NCBI RefSeq assembly: GCF_040327995.1 | Contig: NZ_JBEPIJ010000003.1 | Location: 124,001 to 188,000, forward strand | Source of the DNA: Solimonas thermocellulolyticum | GTDB lineage: Bacteria > Pseudomonadota > Gammaproteobacteria > Nevskiales > Nevskiaceae | Direction of reading: 5' to 3' | Length of the DNA stretch: 64,000 nt | In this document: in pieces, positions 1 to 10,442 of the stretch | How the letters are laid out: the number at the start of each line of letters is the position of its first letter | How positions within the stretch are numbered: the first letter of the stretch is position 1 | Translations under genes and position numbers: made by a program | The notes under the pieces: model-generated | Databases searched by the model: none | The model's input: the letters and a program-made list of their open reading frames with translations, nothing else | Told to the model about the DNA's origin: nothing

Positions 1-10
1 TGATGTCGCC

Positions 11-28
11 CGTCGATCCGGATCGACG
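11..28. other. 18-bp perfect palindrome upstream of the atp operon
   Basis: CGTCGATCC is followed directly by GGATCGACG, a perfect inverted repeat without a loop and without a following T run. It could be a protein-binding site or the end of the preceding transcription unit. It does not resemble the parS sequence expected near parB. Nothing upstream of base 1 is visible, so its context is unknown. Confidence 0.35.
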
Positions 29-61
29 CCAGGGATGTACGCCGGGGCCGATGTCCACGGG

Positions 62-91
62 TTGATCCGGGAGGTTTCCAGCGGCTATACT
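62..91 (+). promoter_or_regulatory. Putative sigma-70 promoter of the atp operon
   Basis: TTGATC (62-67) and TATACT (86-91) are separated by 18 bp and lie 37 bp before the atpI start codon. This is the only good -35/-10 pair in the leader. It is a sequence match only; no start site is known. Confidence 0.5.
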
Positions 92-128
92 TTTCCGGAT
101 TGATGCGGCGCACCATCGACCGGATCCC

Positions 129-485
129 ATGAAGACGGCGACGCGGATTGCGCTGTTGCAAGGCCTGATCGGACTTCTGGCCGGCATCGTGTGGGCGATG
201 CTGGTGGAGCCGAGAGCCGGATTGGCGGCCTTGGCCGGGGGCGGGATCGGCGCCGTGCTGACGATCTACGCCGCGGCAAAAACGTTCGCGGTGCCGGCGT
301 CGGATGCGCGGCACGCAGTGTTGGCATTTTTCAGAGCCGAGGTGAGGAAATTGCTCCTCGCCGCGGTGTTGTTCGCGGTGGCGATCCGGTTTTTCGCCGA
401 TGTGTTCGCGCCATTGGTCACGACGTTCGCGTTGAGTCTTGTGGTGTACTGGTTCGCGCTTCTTTGGGATACGACGGATGGCTAG
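129..485 (+). CDS. atpI: ATP synthase protein I (AtpI)
   Basis: This 118-residue, very hydrophobic protein has about four membrane segments. It is the first gene of the ATP synthase operon. AtpI is a non-essential accessory protein thought to help c-ring assembly or Mg2+ handling; it is not a stoichiometric subunit. Identification rests on length, hydropathy and position directly before atpB, because AtpI sequences are poorly conserved. Its end overlaps the atpB start by 8 bp (ATGGCTAG), which implies translational coupling. Confidence 0.85.
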   Translation: MKTATRIALLQGLIGLLAGIVWAMLVEPRAGLAALAGGGIGAVLTIYAAAKTFAVPASDARHAVLAFFRAEVRKLLLAAVLFAVAIRFFADVFAPLVTTFALSLVVYWFALLWDTTDG

Positions 486-1254
486 CAGTCCTGCCGAATA
501 CGTAACGCATCATCTCAAACACTGGGCGTCCGACAAGGATGAAGCGTTCATCAGCATGACGGCCTGGCACATCGATACCTTGGTCGTCAGCATCGTTCTC
601 GGCATTTTCTTCCTGACGCTGTTTCGCCTGGCCGCCGTGCGAGCGACCAGTGGCGTCCCCGGCAAGCTGCAGAACTTCGTCGAGATCCTGGTCGATTTCG
701 TCGATGGTGCGGTCAAGGATGCCTTCCACGGCCCGCGCGGCTTTCTCGCGCCGCTGGCCCTGACGATCTTCGTCTGGACCTTCTTGTGGAACTGCATGGA
801 CCTGATCCCGGTGGATCTGCTGCCGCTGACCGCCAAGCATCTGTTCGGGCTGGAGTACTTCCGCGCAGTGCCGTCGGCCGACATGAGCGCGACCTTCGCG
901 CTGTCGCTGACGGTGTTCGGTCTGATCATCGTCTACAGCTTCAAGGGCAAGGGTGCGGTCGGTTTCGCCAAGGAGTTCCTGACCCATCCGTTCGGGGTCA
1001 AGCTGCTGCCGGCCAACATCGTGCTCAACACGGTCGAGCTCTTGGCCAAGCCGATGTCGCTGGCGCTGCGACTGTTCGGCAACCTCTACGCCGGCGAGCT
1101 GATCTTCATCCTCATCGCACTGCTGCCCTGGTGGGCGCAGTTCATTCCCGGCATGGGCTGGGCGATTTTCCACATCCTGGTGGTGACGCTGCAGGCGTTC
1201 ATCTTCATGACGCTGACCATCGTCTACATCAGCATGGCTTACGAGCATCACTGA
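478..1254 (+). CDS. atpB: F1Fo ATP synthase subunit a
   Basis: Subunit a forms the proton half-channels beside the c-ring in the inner membrane. The protein has 258 residues. The segment LAKPMSLALRLFGNLYAGE near the C-terminal third carries the conserved arginine that faces the c-ring carboxylate. I chose ATG 478, giving MASSPAEYVTHHLKHW, because the family begins with this motif; the open frame upstream to 439 only overlaps atpI. The gene overlaps atpI by 8 bp and is followed 54 bp later by atpE. Confidence 0.97.
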   Translation: MASSPAEYVTHHLKHWASDKDEAFISMTAWHIDTLVVSIVLGIFFLTLFRLAAVRATSGVPGKLQNFVEILVDFVDGAVKDAFHGPRGFLAPLALTIFVWTFLWNCMDLIPVDLLPLTAKHLFGLEYFRAVPSADMSATFALSLTVFGLIIVYSFKGKGAVGFAKEFLTHPFGVKLLPANIVLNTVELLAKPMSLALRLFGNLYAGELIFILIALLPWWAQFIPGMGWAIFHILVVTLQAFIFMTLTIVYISMAYEHH

Positions 1255-1308
1255 TCGGCCGGCCGATCACTTCAGATTTTTCCACCACCGCAACACACGG
1301 AGTACGTC

Positions 1309-1578
1309 ATGGAGCTCATCGCTCAGATCCAGGCCAACACGGCGTTGACCATCGGCCTCATCTTCGGCCTCGCCGCGCTCGGCACCGCCATCGGCTTCGG
1401 CCTGCTCGGCGGCAAGTTCCTCGAAGGCGCCGCGCGCCAGCCCGAGATGGCGAACATGCTGCAGACCAAGATGTTCATCATCGCCGGCCTGCTCGACGCC
1501 GTGTCGATCATCGGCGTCGCCATGGGCCTTTTGATGATGTTCGCGAACCCGCTGCTGTCGGCCGTCGCCGGCGGTTGA
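1309..1578 (+). CDS. atpE: F1Fo ATP synthase subunit c
   Basis: This 89-residue two-helix hairpin proteolipid forms the rotor ring. The polar loop ARQPEM (about residues 42-47) is the F1-facing loop. Asp63 in the second helix (GLLDAVSII) is the proton-binding carboxylate equivalent to E. coli Asp61. The ion-binding surroundings look proton-type: the extra Gln and Glu/Ser ligands of sodium-type c subunits are not evident. A Shine-Dalgarno-like CGGAG stands shortly before the ATG. Confidence 0.97.
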   Translation: MELIAQIQANTALTIGLIFGLAALGTAIGFGLLGGKFLEGAARQPEMANMLQTKMFIIAGLLDAVSIIGVAMGLLMMFANPLLSAVAGG

Positions 1579-1633
1579 TCGCTGCAAGGCAGCTCGGGTC
1601 TGTCGATTCACTCTCACTGTAGGAGCTTAGCCC

Positions 1634-2107
1634 ATGCAGGCAAGCATCCCGTCCATCGTCGGACAGATGATCGTCTTCGGCGCCTTCATCTGGTTCACGA
1701 TGAAGTTCGTCTGGCCGCCGATCACCAAGGCCATGGAGGAGCGCCGGCAGAAGATTGCCGACGGTCTGGCCGCGGCCGAGAAGGGTGCCCGCGCGCTGCA
1801 GGACGCGTCCGCCAAGAGCGAGGAAGCGCTCAAAGCCGCTCGCGCCCAGGCGCAGGAGATTCTCGCCAACGCCAACAAGCAGGCCGCGCAGATCGTCGAG
1901 CAGGCCAAGGCCACCGCGCAGGAAGAAGGCGCGCGCATCATCGCCAAGGCCCAGGAGGAGGTCGAGCGTGAGGTCGCGCAGGCCCGCGAGGCGCTGCGCA
2001 AGCGTGTCGGCGAGCTCGCGGTCGTCGGCGCGGCCAAGATCCTCAAGCGCGAGATCGACGCCAGGACGCACGCGGACGTGCTGGACGACCTCGCCGCGCG
2101 GATCTGA
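1634..2107 (+). CDS. atpF: F1Fo ATP synthase subunit b
   Basis: This is the peripheral stalk subunit, 157 residues. It has one N-terminal membrane helix (about residues 8-28) followed by a long Ala/Glu/Lys/Arg-rich helix that should form the right-handed coiled-coil dimer linking subunit a to delta. A clear ribosome site, TAGGAG, precedes the ATG. The length is normal for the family and there is only one b gene in the operon, so a homodimeric stalk is expected. Confidence 0.96.
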   Translation: MQASIPSIVGQMIVFGAFIWFTMKFVWPPITKAMEERRQKIADGLAAAEKGARALQDASAKSEEALKAARAQAQEILANANKQAAQIVEQAKATAQEEGARIIAKAQEEVEREVAQAREALRKRVGELAVVGAAKILKREIDARTHADVLDDLAARI

Positions 2108-2120
2108 CCAGAGGCCCATC

Positions 2121-2657
2121 ATGGCGGACTACAGCACGCTGGCCCGGCCTTACGCGAAGGCGGTGTTCGAGCTGGCTCGCGACGGTAAGACCTTCGCGCC
2201 GTGGAGTCAGGCACTGGCGGCACTGGCCGGATTGGTCAGCGACCCCGACGTCGCGCGCCTCATCGGCCATCCGGCGCTCACGCGCGGCGAGCTGGCAAAG
2301 ACGCTGACCCAGGCACTGGACGGCAAGCTGTCCGCCGAGGCCGTGGCGTTGGTGCGCCTGCTGGTCGAGAACGGCCGACTCAAGACGCTGCCGGCGATCG
2401 CCGCGCAGTTCGAGCAGTTGCGCGCCGAGGCCGAATCGCGGGTGGACGTCGAGATCGTCTCGGCGGTCGAAGTGCCGGCGGCACAGCGTCAGCAGCTCGC
2501 GGACGCCGTGAAAAAGCGGCTGGAGCGTGAGGTTGCGATCCGCTGGAGCACCGACCCGGATCTGATCGCCGGTGCGCTGATCCGCGCGGGCGATCTGGTC
2601 ATCGACGGCTCGGTGCGCGGCGAGCTCGACCGCCTGCAAACGGCACTCACAAGGTAA
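2121..2657 (+). CDS. atpH: F1Fo ATP synthase subunit delta
   Basis: Subunit delta (178 residues) caps the F1 head and binds the b-dimer. ATG 2121 gives MADYSTLARPYAKAVFE, the canonical delta N-terminus, so the longer open frame running back through atpF is not the gene. The C-terminal part (VDVEIVSAVEVP, then RAGDLVIDGSVRGEL) matches the conserved delta signature. It starts 13 bp after the atpF stop. Confidence 0.96.
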   Translation: MADYSTLARPYAKAVFELARDGKTFAPWSQALAALAGLVSDPDVARLIGHPALTRGELAKTLTQALDGKLSAEAVALVRLLVENGRLKTLPAIAAQFEQLRAEAESRVDVEIVSAVEVPAAQRQQLADAVKKRLEREVAIRWSTDPDLIAGALIRAGDLVIDGSVRGELDRLQTALTR

Positions 2658-2707
2658 GACATCGCCCGACGGCGAGACCCCACGGGGACTATCAGGAAAC
2701 GGTTCGT

Positions 2708-4246
<1,539 letters not shown>

Positions 4247-4272
4247 TTTCATTCCCCAGATAGAGAGCAGCC

Positions 4273-5136
4273 GTGGCCGCCGCCAAGGAAATCCGCACCA
4301 AGATCAAGAGCGTCAAGAACACGCAGAAGATCACGCGGGCGATGGAAAAGGTCGCCATGTCGAAAATGCGCAAGGCGCAGGATCGCATGGCGGCGGCACG
4401 CCCGTACGCCGAGAAGATCCGCCGCACGCTGGGCCATCTGGCGCAGGCGAACCTCGAGTACAAGCATCCGTTCACGATCGAGCGCGAGGTCAAGCGCGTT
4501 GCCTACCTGGTCGTCTCATCCGACCGCGGTCTATGCGGCGGCCTGAACATGAATGCCTTCCGCGCCACGGTGCGCGAGGTGCGCGAGTGGCGGGCCAAGG
4601 GCGTCGAGGTCGAGTTCGTGCTGATCGGCAACAAGGCCGTGTCGTTCTTCAAACGACTCGGCGGCAAGGTGCTGGCGACCACGACGCACCTGGGCGACCG
4701 TCCGCATCTCGAACAGTTGCTGGGCTCGATCAAGGTGCTGACCGACGCCTACCGCGAGGGCCAGGTCGATCGCGTCTTCGTCGTGTCGAACCAGTTCATC
4801 AACACGATGACGCAGAAGCCGACGGTACTGCAGCTGTTGCCGATCGAACCGGTGAGCGACGAAGGCATGCTCGAACACTGGGACTACCTGTACGAGCCTT
4901 CGTCCACCGAGCTGCTCGACGTGGTGCTGACGCGTTACATCGAGTCGCAGGTGTATCAGGCGGTGATCGAGAACATGGCCTGTGAGCAGAGCGCGCGCAT
5001 GGTGGCGATGAAGGCGGCGTCGGACAACGCCGGCAAGATCATCAACCAGTTGCAGCTCGCCTACAACAAGGCGCGTCAGGCCAACATCACCAAGGAATTG
5101 GCAGAAATCGTCGGCGGCGCGGCCGCCGTCGGTTGA
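4273..5136 (+). CDS. atpG: F1Fo ATP synthase subunit gamma
   Basis: This is the rotor shaft subunit, 287 residues. It starts with GTG at 4273, giving an N-terminus of (M)AAAKEIRTKIKSVKNTQKI, and ends with the matching C-terminal helix (RQANITKELAEIVGGAAA). These two helices form the coiled coil turning inside the alpha/beta hexamer. The block SSDRGLCGGLN is the usual gamma signature. The GTG start lies 26 bp after atpA. Confidence 0.97.
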   Translation: MAAAKEIRTKIKSVKNTQKITRAMEKVAMSKMRKAQDRMAAARPYAEKIRRTLGHLAQANLEYKHPFTIEREVKRVAYLVVSSDRGLCGGLNMNAFRATVREVREWRAKGVEVEFVLIGNKAVSFFKRLGGKVLATTTHLGDRPHLEQLLGSIKVLTDAYREGQVDRVFVVSNQFINTMTQKPTVLQLLPIEPVSDEGMLEHWDYLYEPSSTELLDVVLTRYIESQVYQAVIENMACEQSARMVAMKAASDNAGKIINQLQLAYNKARQANITKELAEIVGGAAAVG

Positions 5137-5209
5137 AGACGCGATCGTGGGTCGCGGCGGTGTCGCGACACGGATCGCCCCTCAAGCAATACGAGTCACG
5201 AGAGCAAAC

Positions 5210-6586
<1,377 letters not shown>

Positions 6587-6590
6587 CACG

Positions 6591-6671
6591 GTGAGGAGTG
6601 AGACGTGAGACGTAGCGTCGCGACCTCACCGTTGTCTCACGTCTTACGACCCACGTCTCACGAGAAGTGAA
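6591..6671. repeat. Interrupted inverted repeat of GTGAGACGT units between atpD and atpC
   Basis: The 85-bp atpD-atpC gap is built from GTGAGACGTGAGACGT-type units on the left (about 6591-6613) and their complements, GTCTCACGTC and ACGTCTCAC, on the right (about 6634-6661). A long imperfect hairpin can form. It is lower in GC than its surroundings, and the right arm runs into the atpC ribosome site. The composition resembles dispersed intergenic repeats of gammaproteobacteria. Only one copy is visible in this window. Confidence 0.65.
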
Positions 6672-7088
6672 ATGGCAAACATCCACGTAGACATCGTTTC
6701 CGCCGAGGGACACATCCACTCGGGCGAGGCGCAGATGGTGTTCGCACCGGCGGAGATGGGCGAAGTTGGCATCGCGCCGCGGCACGCGCCGCTGCTGACC
6801 CGGCTCAAGCCGGGCACGGTGCGCGTGCAGCAGCCGGGTGCCGAGGCGCTGGAGTTCTTCGTCGGCGGCGGCATCCTCGAAGTGCAGCCCTATCTGGTCA
6901 CGGTGTTGGCCGACACGGCGCTGCGCGCCAAGGACGCCGACGAGGCGGCCGCGCTCGCCGCCAAGCAGGCGGCCGAGGAGAGACTCGCTGGCGCCAAGAG
7001 CGAAATGGATCTGGCCCGTGCCCAGGCCGAGCTGGTCGAGGCCGCGGCGCGCCTGCAGTTCGTGCAGAAGCTCAAGTCGCGCCGCTGA
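6672..7088 (+). CDS. atpC: F1Fo ATP synthase subunit epsilon
   Basis: This is the F1 epsilon subunit, 138 residues. It has an N-terminal beta-sandwich (MANIHVDIVSAEGHIHSGEA) and a C-terminal two-helix domain rich in Ala, Glu and Lys that can extend and inhibit ATP hydrolysis. It is the last gene of the operon. The start is fixed by the conserved N-terminus; the GAGAAG ribosome site lies at the edge of the inverted repeat, so the repeat may influence epsilon translation. Confidence 0.96.
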   Translation: MANIHVDIVSAEGHIHSGEAQMVFAPAEMGEVGIAPRHAPLLTRLKPGTVRVQQPGAEALEFFVGGGILEVQPYLVTVLADTALRAKDADEAAALAAKQAAEERLAGAKSEMDLARAQAELVEAAARLQFVQKLKSRR

Positions 7089-7102
7089 AATCGAAATGCC
7101 GC

Positions 7103-7124
7103 GTACCGGCCGCGCGGCCGGTAC
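7103..7124. other. 22-bp perfect palindrome after atpC
   Basis: GTACCGGCCGC and GCGGCCGGTAC form a perfect GC-rich inverted repeat just after the atpC stop and before the terminator hairpin. It may be a first hairpin of a compound terminator. No T run follows it. Confidence 0.4.
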
Positions 7125-7132
7125 GATGACCG

Positions 7133-7167
7133 TCCCGCCCCTGTTCCGGCAACATGGGCGGGATTTT
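7133..7167 (+). terminator. Rho-independent terminator of the atp operon
   Basis: The stem TCCCGCCC (7133-7140) pairs with GGGCGGGA (7156-7163) and is followed by TTTT. It lies between atpC and glmU, with the glmU start only 15 bp beyond, so glmU may be read through or served by a promoter close to or inside this region. Confidence 0.75.
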
Positions 7168-7181
7168 CGTTTGGAGCGTCC

Positions 7182-8585
7182 ATGACCAAGAACGCCGCAC
7201 TGCACTGCATCGTCCTTGCCGCCGGCCAGGGTACACGCATGAAAAGCGCGCTGCCCAAGGTGCTGCACACGGTCGGCGGGCGGCCGATGCTCGCGCACGT
7301 ACTCGATGCCGCGCTGGCGCTGGACGCGAGCGCGATCCACGTCGTCCACGGACATGGCAGCGAGCAGGTGCGCGCGTGGTGCGAGCGCGCCCGGGTCGCG
7401 CCGGGGCGCTTGTGCTGGGCCCATCAGGCCGAACAAAAGGGCACGGCGCACGCGGTGCAACAGGCCATGCCGAATGTGCCGGACGATGCCGTCGTGCTGG
7501 TCATGTACGGCGACGTGCCGCTGATCACGCCCGCCACGCTGCGGCCGCTGCTCGACGCCGGTCGGCGCACGCTGGCGGTGCTCACGGTCGAGCTCCCCGA
7601 CCCGACCGGTTACGGCCGTATCCTGCGCAATCGCCAAGGTGCCGTGACCGGTATCGTCGAGGACAAGGATGCGAACGCGCGCCAGCGCCGCATCCGTGAG
7701 GTCAACACCGGCTTCATCGCGGCGCCAGCGAAGCGACTGCGTACCTGGCTCGCGAAAGTCCGCAACGACAACGCCAAGGGCGAGTTCTACCTGACCGATG
7801 TCGTCGCGCTCGCGGTCAAGGATCGGCTCGAGGTCGCGACCGTCACCGTCGCGAACGCCGACGAGGTCGAGGGTGTGAACGACCGTCTGCAGCTCGCGCG
7901 CATGGAGCGCCGCTACCAGCTTGCGCAGGCCGAGGCGCTGCTCGTCGCCGGCGTGAGCCTCGCCGATCCGTCGCGCTTCGAGCTGCGCGGCACGCTCACG
8001 CACGGTCGCGATGTCTTCATTGATGTCGGCTGTGTGTTCGAAGGTCGGGTCGAGCTCGGCGATGGCGTGCGCATCGGGGCGTACTGCGTGCTGCGCGACG
8101 TGCGCCTGGGTGCCGGCACGATCGTCGAATCGCACAGCGTGCTGGATCGGGCGACCGCCGGAGCGGACTGCCGCATCGGACCCTTCGCGCGCCTGCGCCC
8201 GGACGCCGAGCTCGCCGATGCGGTGCACATCGGCAATTTCGTCGAGGTCAAGAAGGTGCGCATGGGGCGTGCCAGCAAGGCCAATCATCTGGCCTACCTG
8301 GGCGACGGCGAGGTCGGCAGCGACGTCAACATCGGCGCCGGCACGATCTTCTGCAACTACGACGGCGCCAACAAACACCTGACCGTGATCGAGGACGGGG
8401 CTTTCATCGGTTCTGACACGCAGCTCGTCGCGCCGGTGCGCGTCGGCAAGGGGGCGACCATCGGCGCCGGCTCGACGATCGCCCGCGACGTGCCCCCCGG
8501 CGGCTTGACGATCTGCCGCGCGCGCGAACAAAAGACCTTCCCGTCCTGGCAGCGCCCGCGCAAGAACGCCGATCAGGGCCGCTGA
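7182..8585 (+). CDS. glmU: Bifunctional UDP-N-acetylglucosamine pyrophosphorylase / glucosamine-1-phosphate N-acetyltransferase
   Basis: GlmU makes UDP-GlcNAc from glucosamine-1-phosphate, acetyl-CoA and UTP in the cytoplasm, for peptidoglycan and LPS. Length is 467 residues. The N-terminal pyrophosphorylase domain has LAAGQGTRMKSALPKVLH; the C-terminal left-handed beta-helix carries hexapeptide repeats (for example GAGTIFCNYDGANKH). A TTGGAGCG ribosome site precedes ATG 7182. Its 3' end overlaps the convergent MocA-like gene by 13 bp. glmS follows on the same strand about 1.9 kb on. Confidence 0.97.
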   Translation: MTKNAALHCIVLAAGQGTRMKSALPKVLHTVGGRPMLAHVLDAALALDASAIHVVHGHGSEQVRAWCERARVAPGRLCWAHQAEQKGTAHAVQQAMPNVPDDAVVLVMYGDVPLITPATLRPLLDAGRRTLAVLTVELPDPTGYGRILRNRQGAVTGIVEDKDANARQRRIREVNTGFIAAPAKRLRTWLAKVRNDNAKGEFYLTDVVALAVKDRLEVATVTVANADEVEGVNDRLQLARMERRYQLAQAEALLVAGVSLADPSRFELRGTLTHGRDVFIDVGCVFEGRVELGDGVRIGAYCVLRDVRLGAGTIVESHSVLDRATAGADCRIGPFARLRPDAELADAVHIGNFVEVKKVRMGRASKANHLAYLGDGEVGSDVNIGAGTIFCNYDGANKHLTVIEDGAFIGSDTQLVAPVRVGKGATIGAGSTIARDVPPGGLTICRAREQKTFPSWQRPRKNADQGR

Positions 8586-9175
8586 GCCGCCTGCGCCGCG
8601 CGCCATTGTGCGGGGGTGTCGATGTCGATCGCGGCCTCGGGCATCGGCACGCGCCGCAGCCGCCCGGCCTGCGCCGCGAGCAGCGCACGCGCGCCGCTAT
8701 CCCCGCGCAGCGCGGCGAGGGCCGCGAAATGCGCGCGCGCGAACACCGCCGGCGGCCCGACGACGGTGCCATGGTCGGCCGCGGTGATCGCGCCCGCTTC
8801 GTGTGCGGCGAGCAGTCGGCGCAGTTGCGAAGCGCCGACCAGTGGCTGGTCGGCGAGCGCGATCAGCACGCCGTCGAGCGCGGCGTCGTCGCCGAGCGCG
8901 GCGACCGCGCAGGCGATCGAGCGCCCCAGCCCTTCGCGCCAGTCCGCGTTGTGGATCAGCCGCAGCGGCAGTCCGGCAAGGGCGGCGCCGACCGCATCGG
9001 CGTGGGCGCCGGTGACGACGGTCAGCGGCAACCCGGCGTCGAGCAGCGCCTGCGCGCTGCGGCGGACCAGCGCGACGCCATCGAGGCAGGCGAGCTGCTT
9101 GGGGCTGCCGAAGCGCCGCGCCGCGCCGGCTGCGAGCAGCACGCCGGCGATGCGCGGTTCAGTGGATCGGGCCAT
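8573..9175 (-). CDS. MocA/MobA-like molybdenum cofactor nucleotidyltransferase
   Basis: This 200-residue NTP-transferase-fold protein begins with a nucleotide-binding loop (GVLLAAGAARRFGSPKQL) typical of MocA-type CTP:molybdopterin cytidylyltransferases. The block NADWREGLGRSIACAV is also family-typical. It would convert Mo-molybdopterin to the cytosine dinucleotide form used by xanthine dehydrogenase-family enzymes. It overlaps the end of the upstream XdhC-like gene by 17 bp, which points to translational coupling. A MobA-like GTP enzyme or another sugar-phosphate nucleotidyltransferase is less likely. No molybdoenzyme is in the window. Confidence 0.8.
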   Translation of the reverse strand: MARSTEPRIAGVLLAAGAARRFGSPKQLACLDGVALVRRSAQALLDAGLPLTVVTGAHADAVGAALAGLPLRLIHNADWREGLGRSIACAVAALGDDAALDGVLIALADQPLVGASQLRRLLAAHEAGAITAADHGTVVGPPAVFARAHFAALAALRGDSGARALLAAQAGRLRRVPMPEAAIDIDTPAQWRAAQAAQRP

Positions 9176-10241
9176 CGCCGAGGCGCAAGGCGCCGCCGTT
9201 GCGGCCGTGCATCACGGCCTGGATCTCGGCCGCGATCGCCAGCGCGATCGCCTCGGGTGTCTCGGCGCCGATGTCGAGCCCGGCCGGGGCGTACAGCAGC
9301 GGCGCGCTGCTGCCGAGCGCCGCGCACAGGCGCCGGGCGCGCGTGCGCGAGCCGAGCGCGCCCAGATAACCGGGCGCCGCGTGTGCGAGCGCGCGCAGAT
9401 AGTCCAGATCGCGTTCGAGATTGTGCGTCATCACCACGACCGCGCTGCGCGCGTCGAGGCGCAGCGAGGTGGAGACGCGCTCCGGCGTCACGCACAGCCG
9501 CGCGACGCCGCGCGGCGGCGGCGTATCGCCGACTTCGGTGTGGCCGACGAGGGTCACCTGCCAGCCCAGCATGGCGCCCAGCCGTGCCAGCGCATGCGCG
9601 CCATCGTTGTCGCCGACGACGAACAACGCCAGCGGCGGCGCGACCGGCTCGATCAGCACCTCGATACGCTGGTCGCCGGCCCGCAGCGCCGTGGCAACGG
9701 TCGCGCCGGGGGGGATCCGCTCACACTCGGCCACGATCGCGCCCGCCACGCGCTCGTCCCCGAGCGCATCGAAGCGCACGCCGTCATGCCACAACAAGCG
9801 CCGCGGCCGTGGCAGGCAGTGGCCATCGCTCGCGTACCAGCTCGCCAGCCAGCCGCAGTCCCGCTCGTGGATCAGCGCGGCGACGGCATCGAGATAGCGC
9901 AGCTCGTCGGCGCCGCCGAAGGTCTCGACGAGGATTTCCATCGCGCCGCCGCACCCGAGTTCGAGCAGGGCATCGTAGCCATGCTCGCGGTCGTAGCGGA
10001 CGATGCAGGCTCCACCGTCCTGCGCGAACAGCGCCCGCGTGCGCGTCACCAGATCGGCTTGGGGGCAGCCGGCCGACAGGCCGCGCACGATGCTGCCGTC
10101 GCGCCCGATCAGCATGCGCGTGCCGGCGCGGCGGAACACCGGCCCTTGCGTGCGCAGCAGGGTCGCGATCGCACCGCCGCCGGCGGCGGCCAGGCGCCGC
10201 GCGCCGGCGTGCAGCGTGGCGAACTCCTCGGGTGTATTCAT
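9159..10241 (-). CDS. XdhC/CoxI-family protein (molybdenum hydroxylase maturation)
   Basis: This protein has 360 residues. The N-terminal XdhC_CoxI domain includes GTRMLIGRDGSIVRGLSAGC, with the conserved Gly-Cys. The C-terminal Rossmann-like XdhC_C domain starts around FVVGDNDGAHALARLGAML. The family binds molybdenum cofactor and supports its sulfuration and insertion into xanthine dehydrogenase-type enzymes. ATG 10241 (MNTPEEFATLHAG) is preferred to the longer frame because the extension is low-complexity. It forms a two-gene minus-strand operon with the MocA-like gene between glmU and glmS. Confidence 0.85.
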   Translation of the reverse strand: MNTPEEFATLHAGARRLAAAGGGAIATLLRTQGPVFRRAGTRMLIGRDGSIVRGLSAGCPQADLVTRTRALFAQDGGACIVRYDREHGYDALLELGCGGAMEILVETFGGADELRYLDAVAALIHERDCGWLASWYASDGHCLPRPRRLLWHDGVRFDALGDERVAGAIVAECERIPPGATVATALRAGDQRIEVLIEPVAPPLALFVVGDNDGAHALARLGAMLGWQVTLVGHTEVGDTPPPRGVARLCVTPERVSTSLRLDARSAVVVMTHNLERDLDYLRALAHAAPGYLGALGSRTRARRLCAALGSSAPLLYAPAGLDIGAETPEAIALAIAAEIQAVMHGRNGGALRLGDGPIH

Positions 10242-10442
10242 GCGGCCAAACGTCTTTCGGCTCGCGCAGCGTACACAGCCGGCGCCACCGGCGGTAAGCC
10301 GCGCGCCGCGCAGGACTTGACCGCGGCGGCACTCGTGCAACCTTGCCGATCGCGCGGCAGAGGCATCCGTCTGCCCGCGTCCGGCGTGCGCGCCATCGGC
10401 GTCGTAGAATGCGCGGCCAGCCATCAGCTTTCAGAGCCGCTC

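Noticed and set aside
1..128. End of a parB gene before atpI
   Set aside because: The first three bases are TGA and parB often precedes atpI, but no coding sequence is visible upstream, so this cannot be supported.
8616..10442. Upstream extension of the glmS frame by 609 codons
   Set aside because: The extension is low-complexity and antisense to the MocA-like and XdhC-like genes. GlmS needs Cys immediately after the initiator Met, which fixes the start at 10443.
10242..10442. Regulatory RNA or riboswitch before glmS
   Set aside because: TAGAAT at 10405-10410 may be a -10, but no conserved ribozyme-type glmS element is present, and that element belongs to Gram-positive bacteria.
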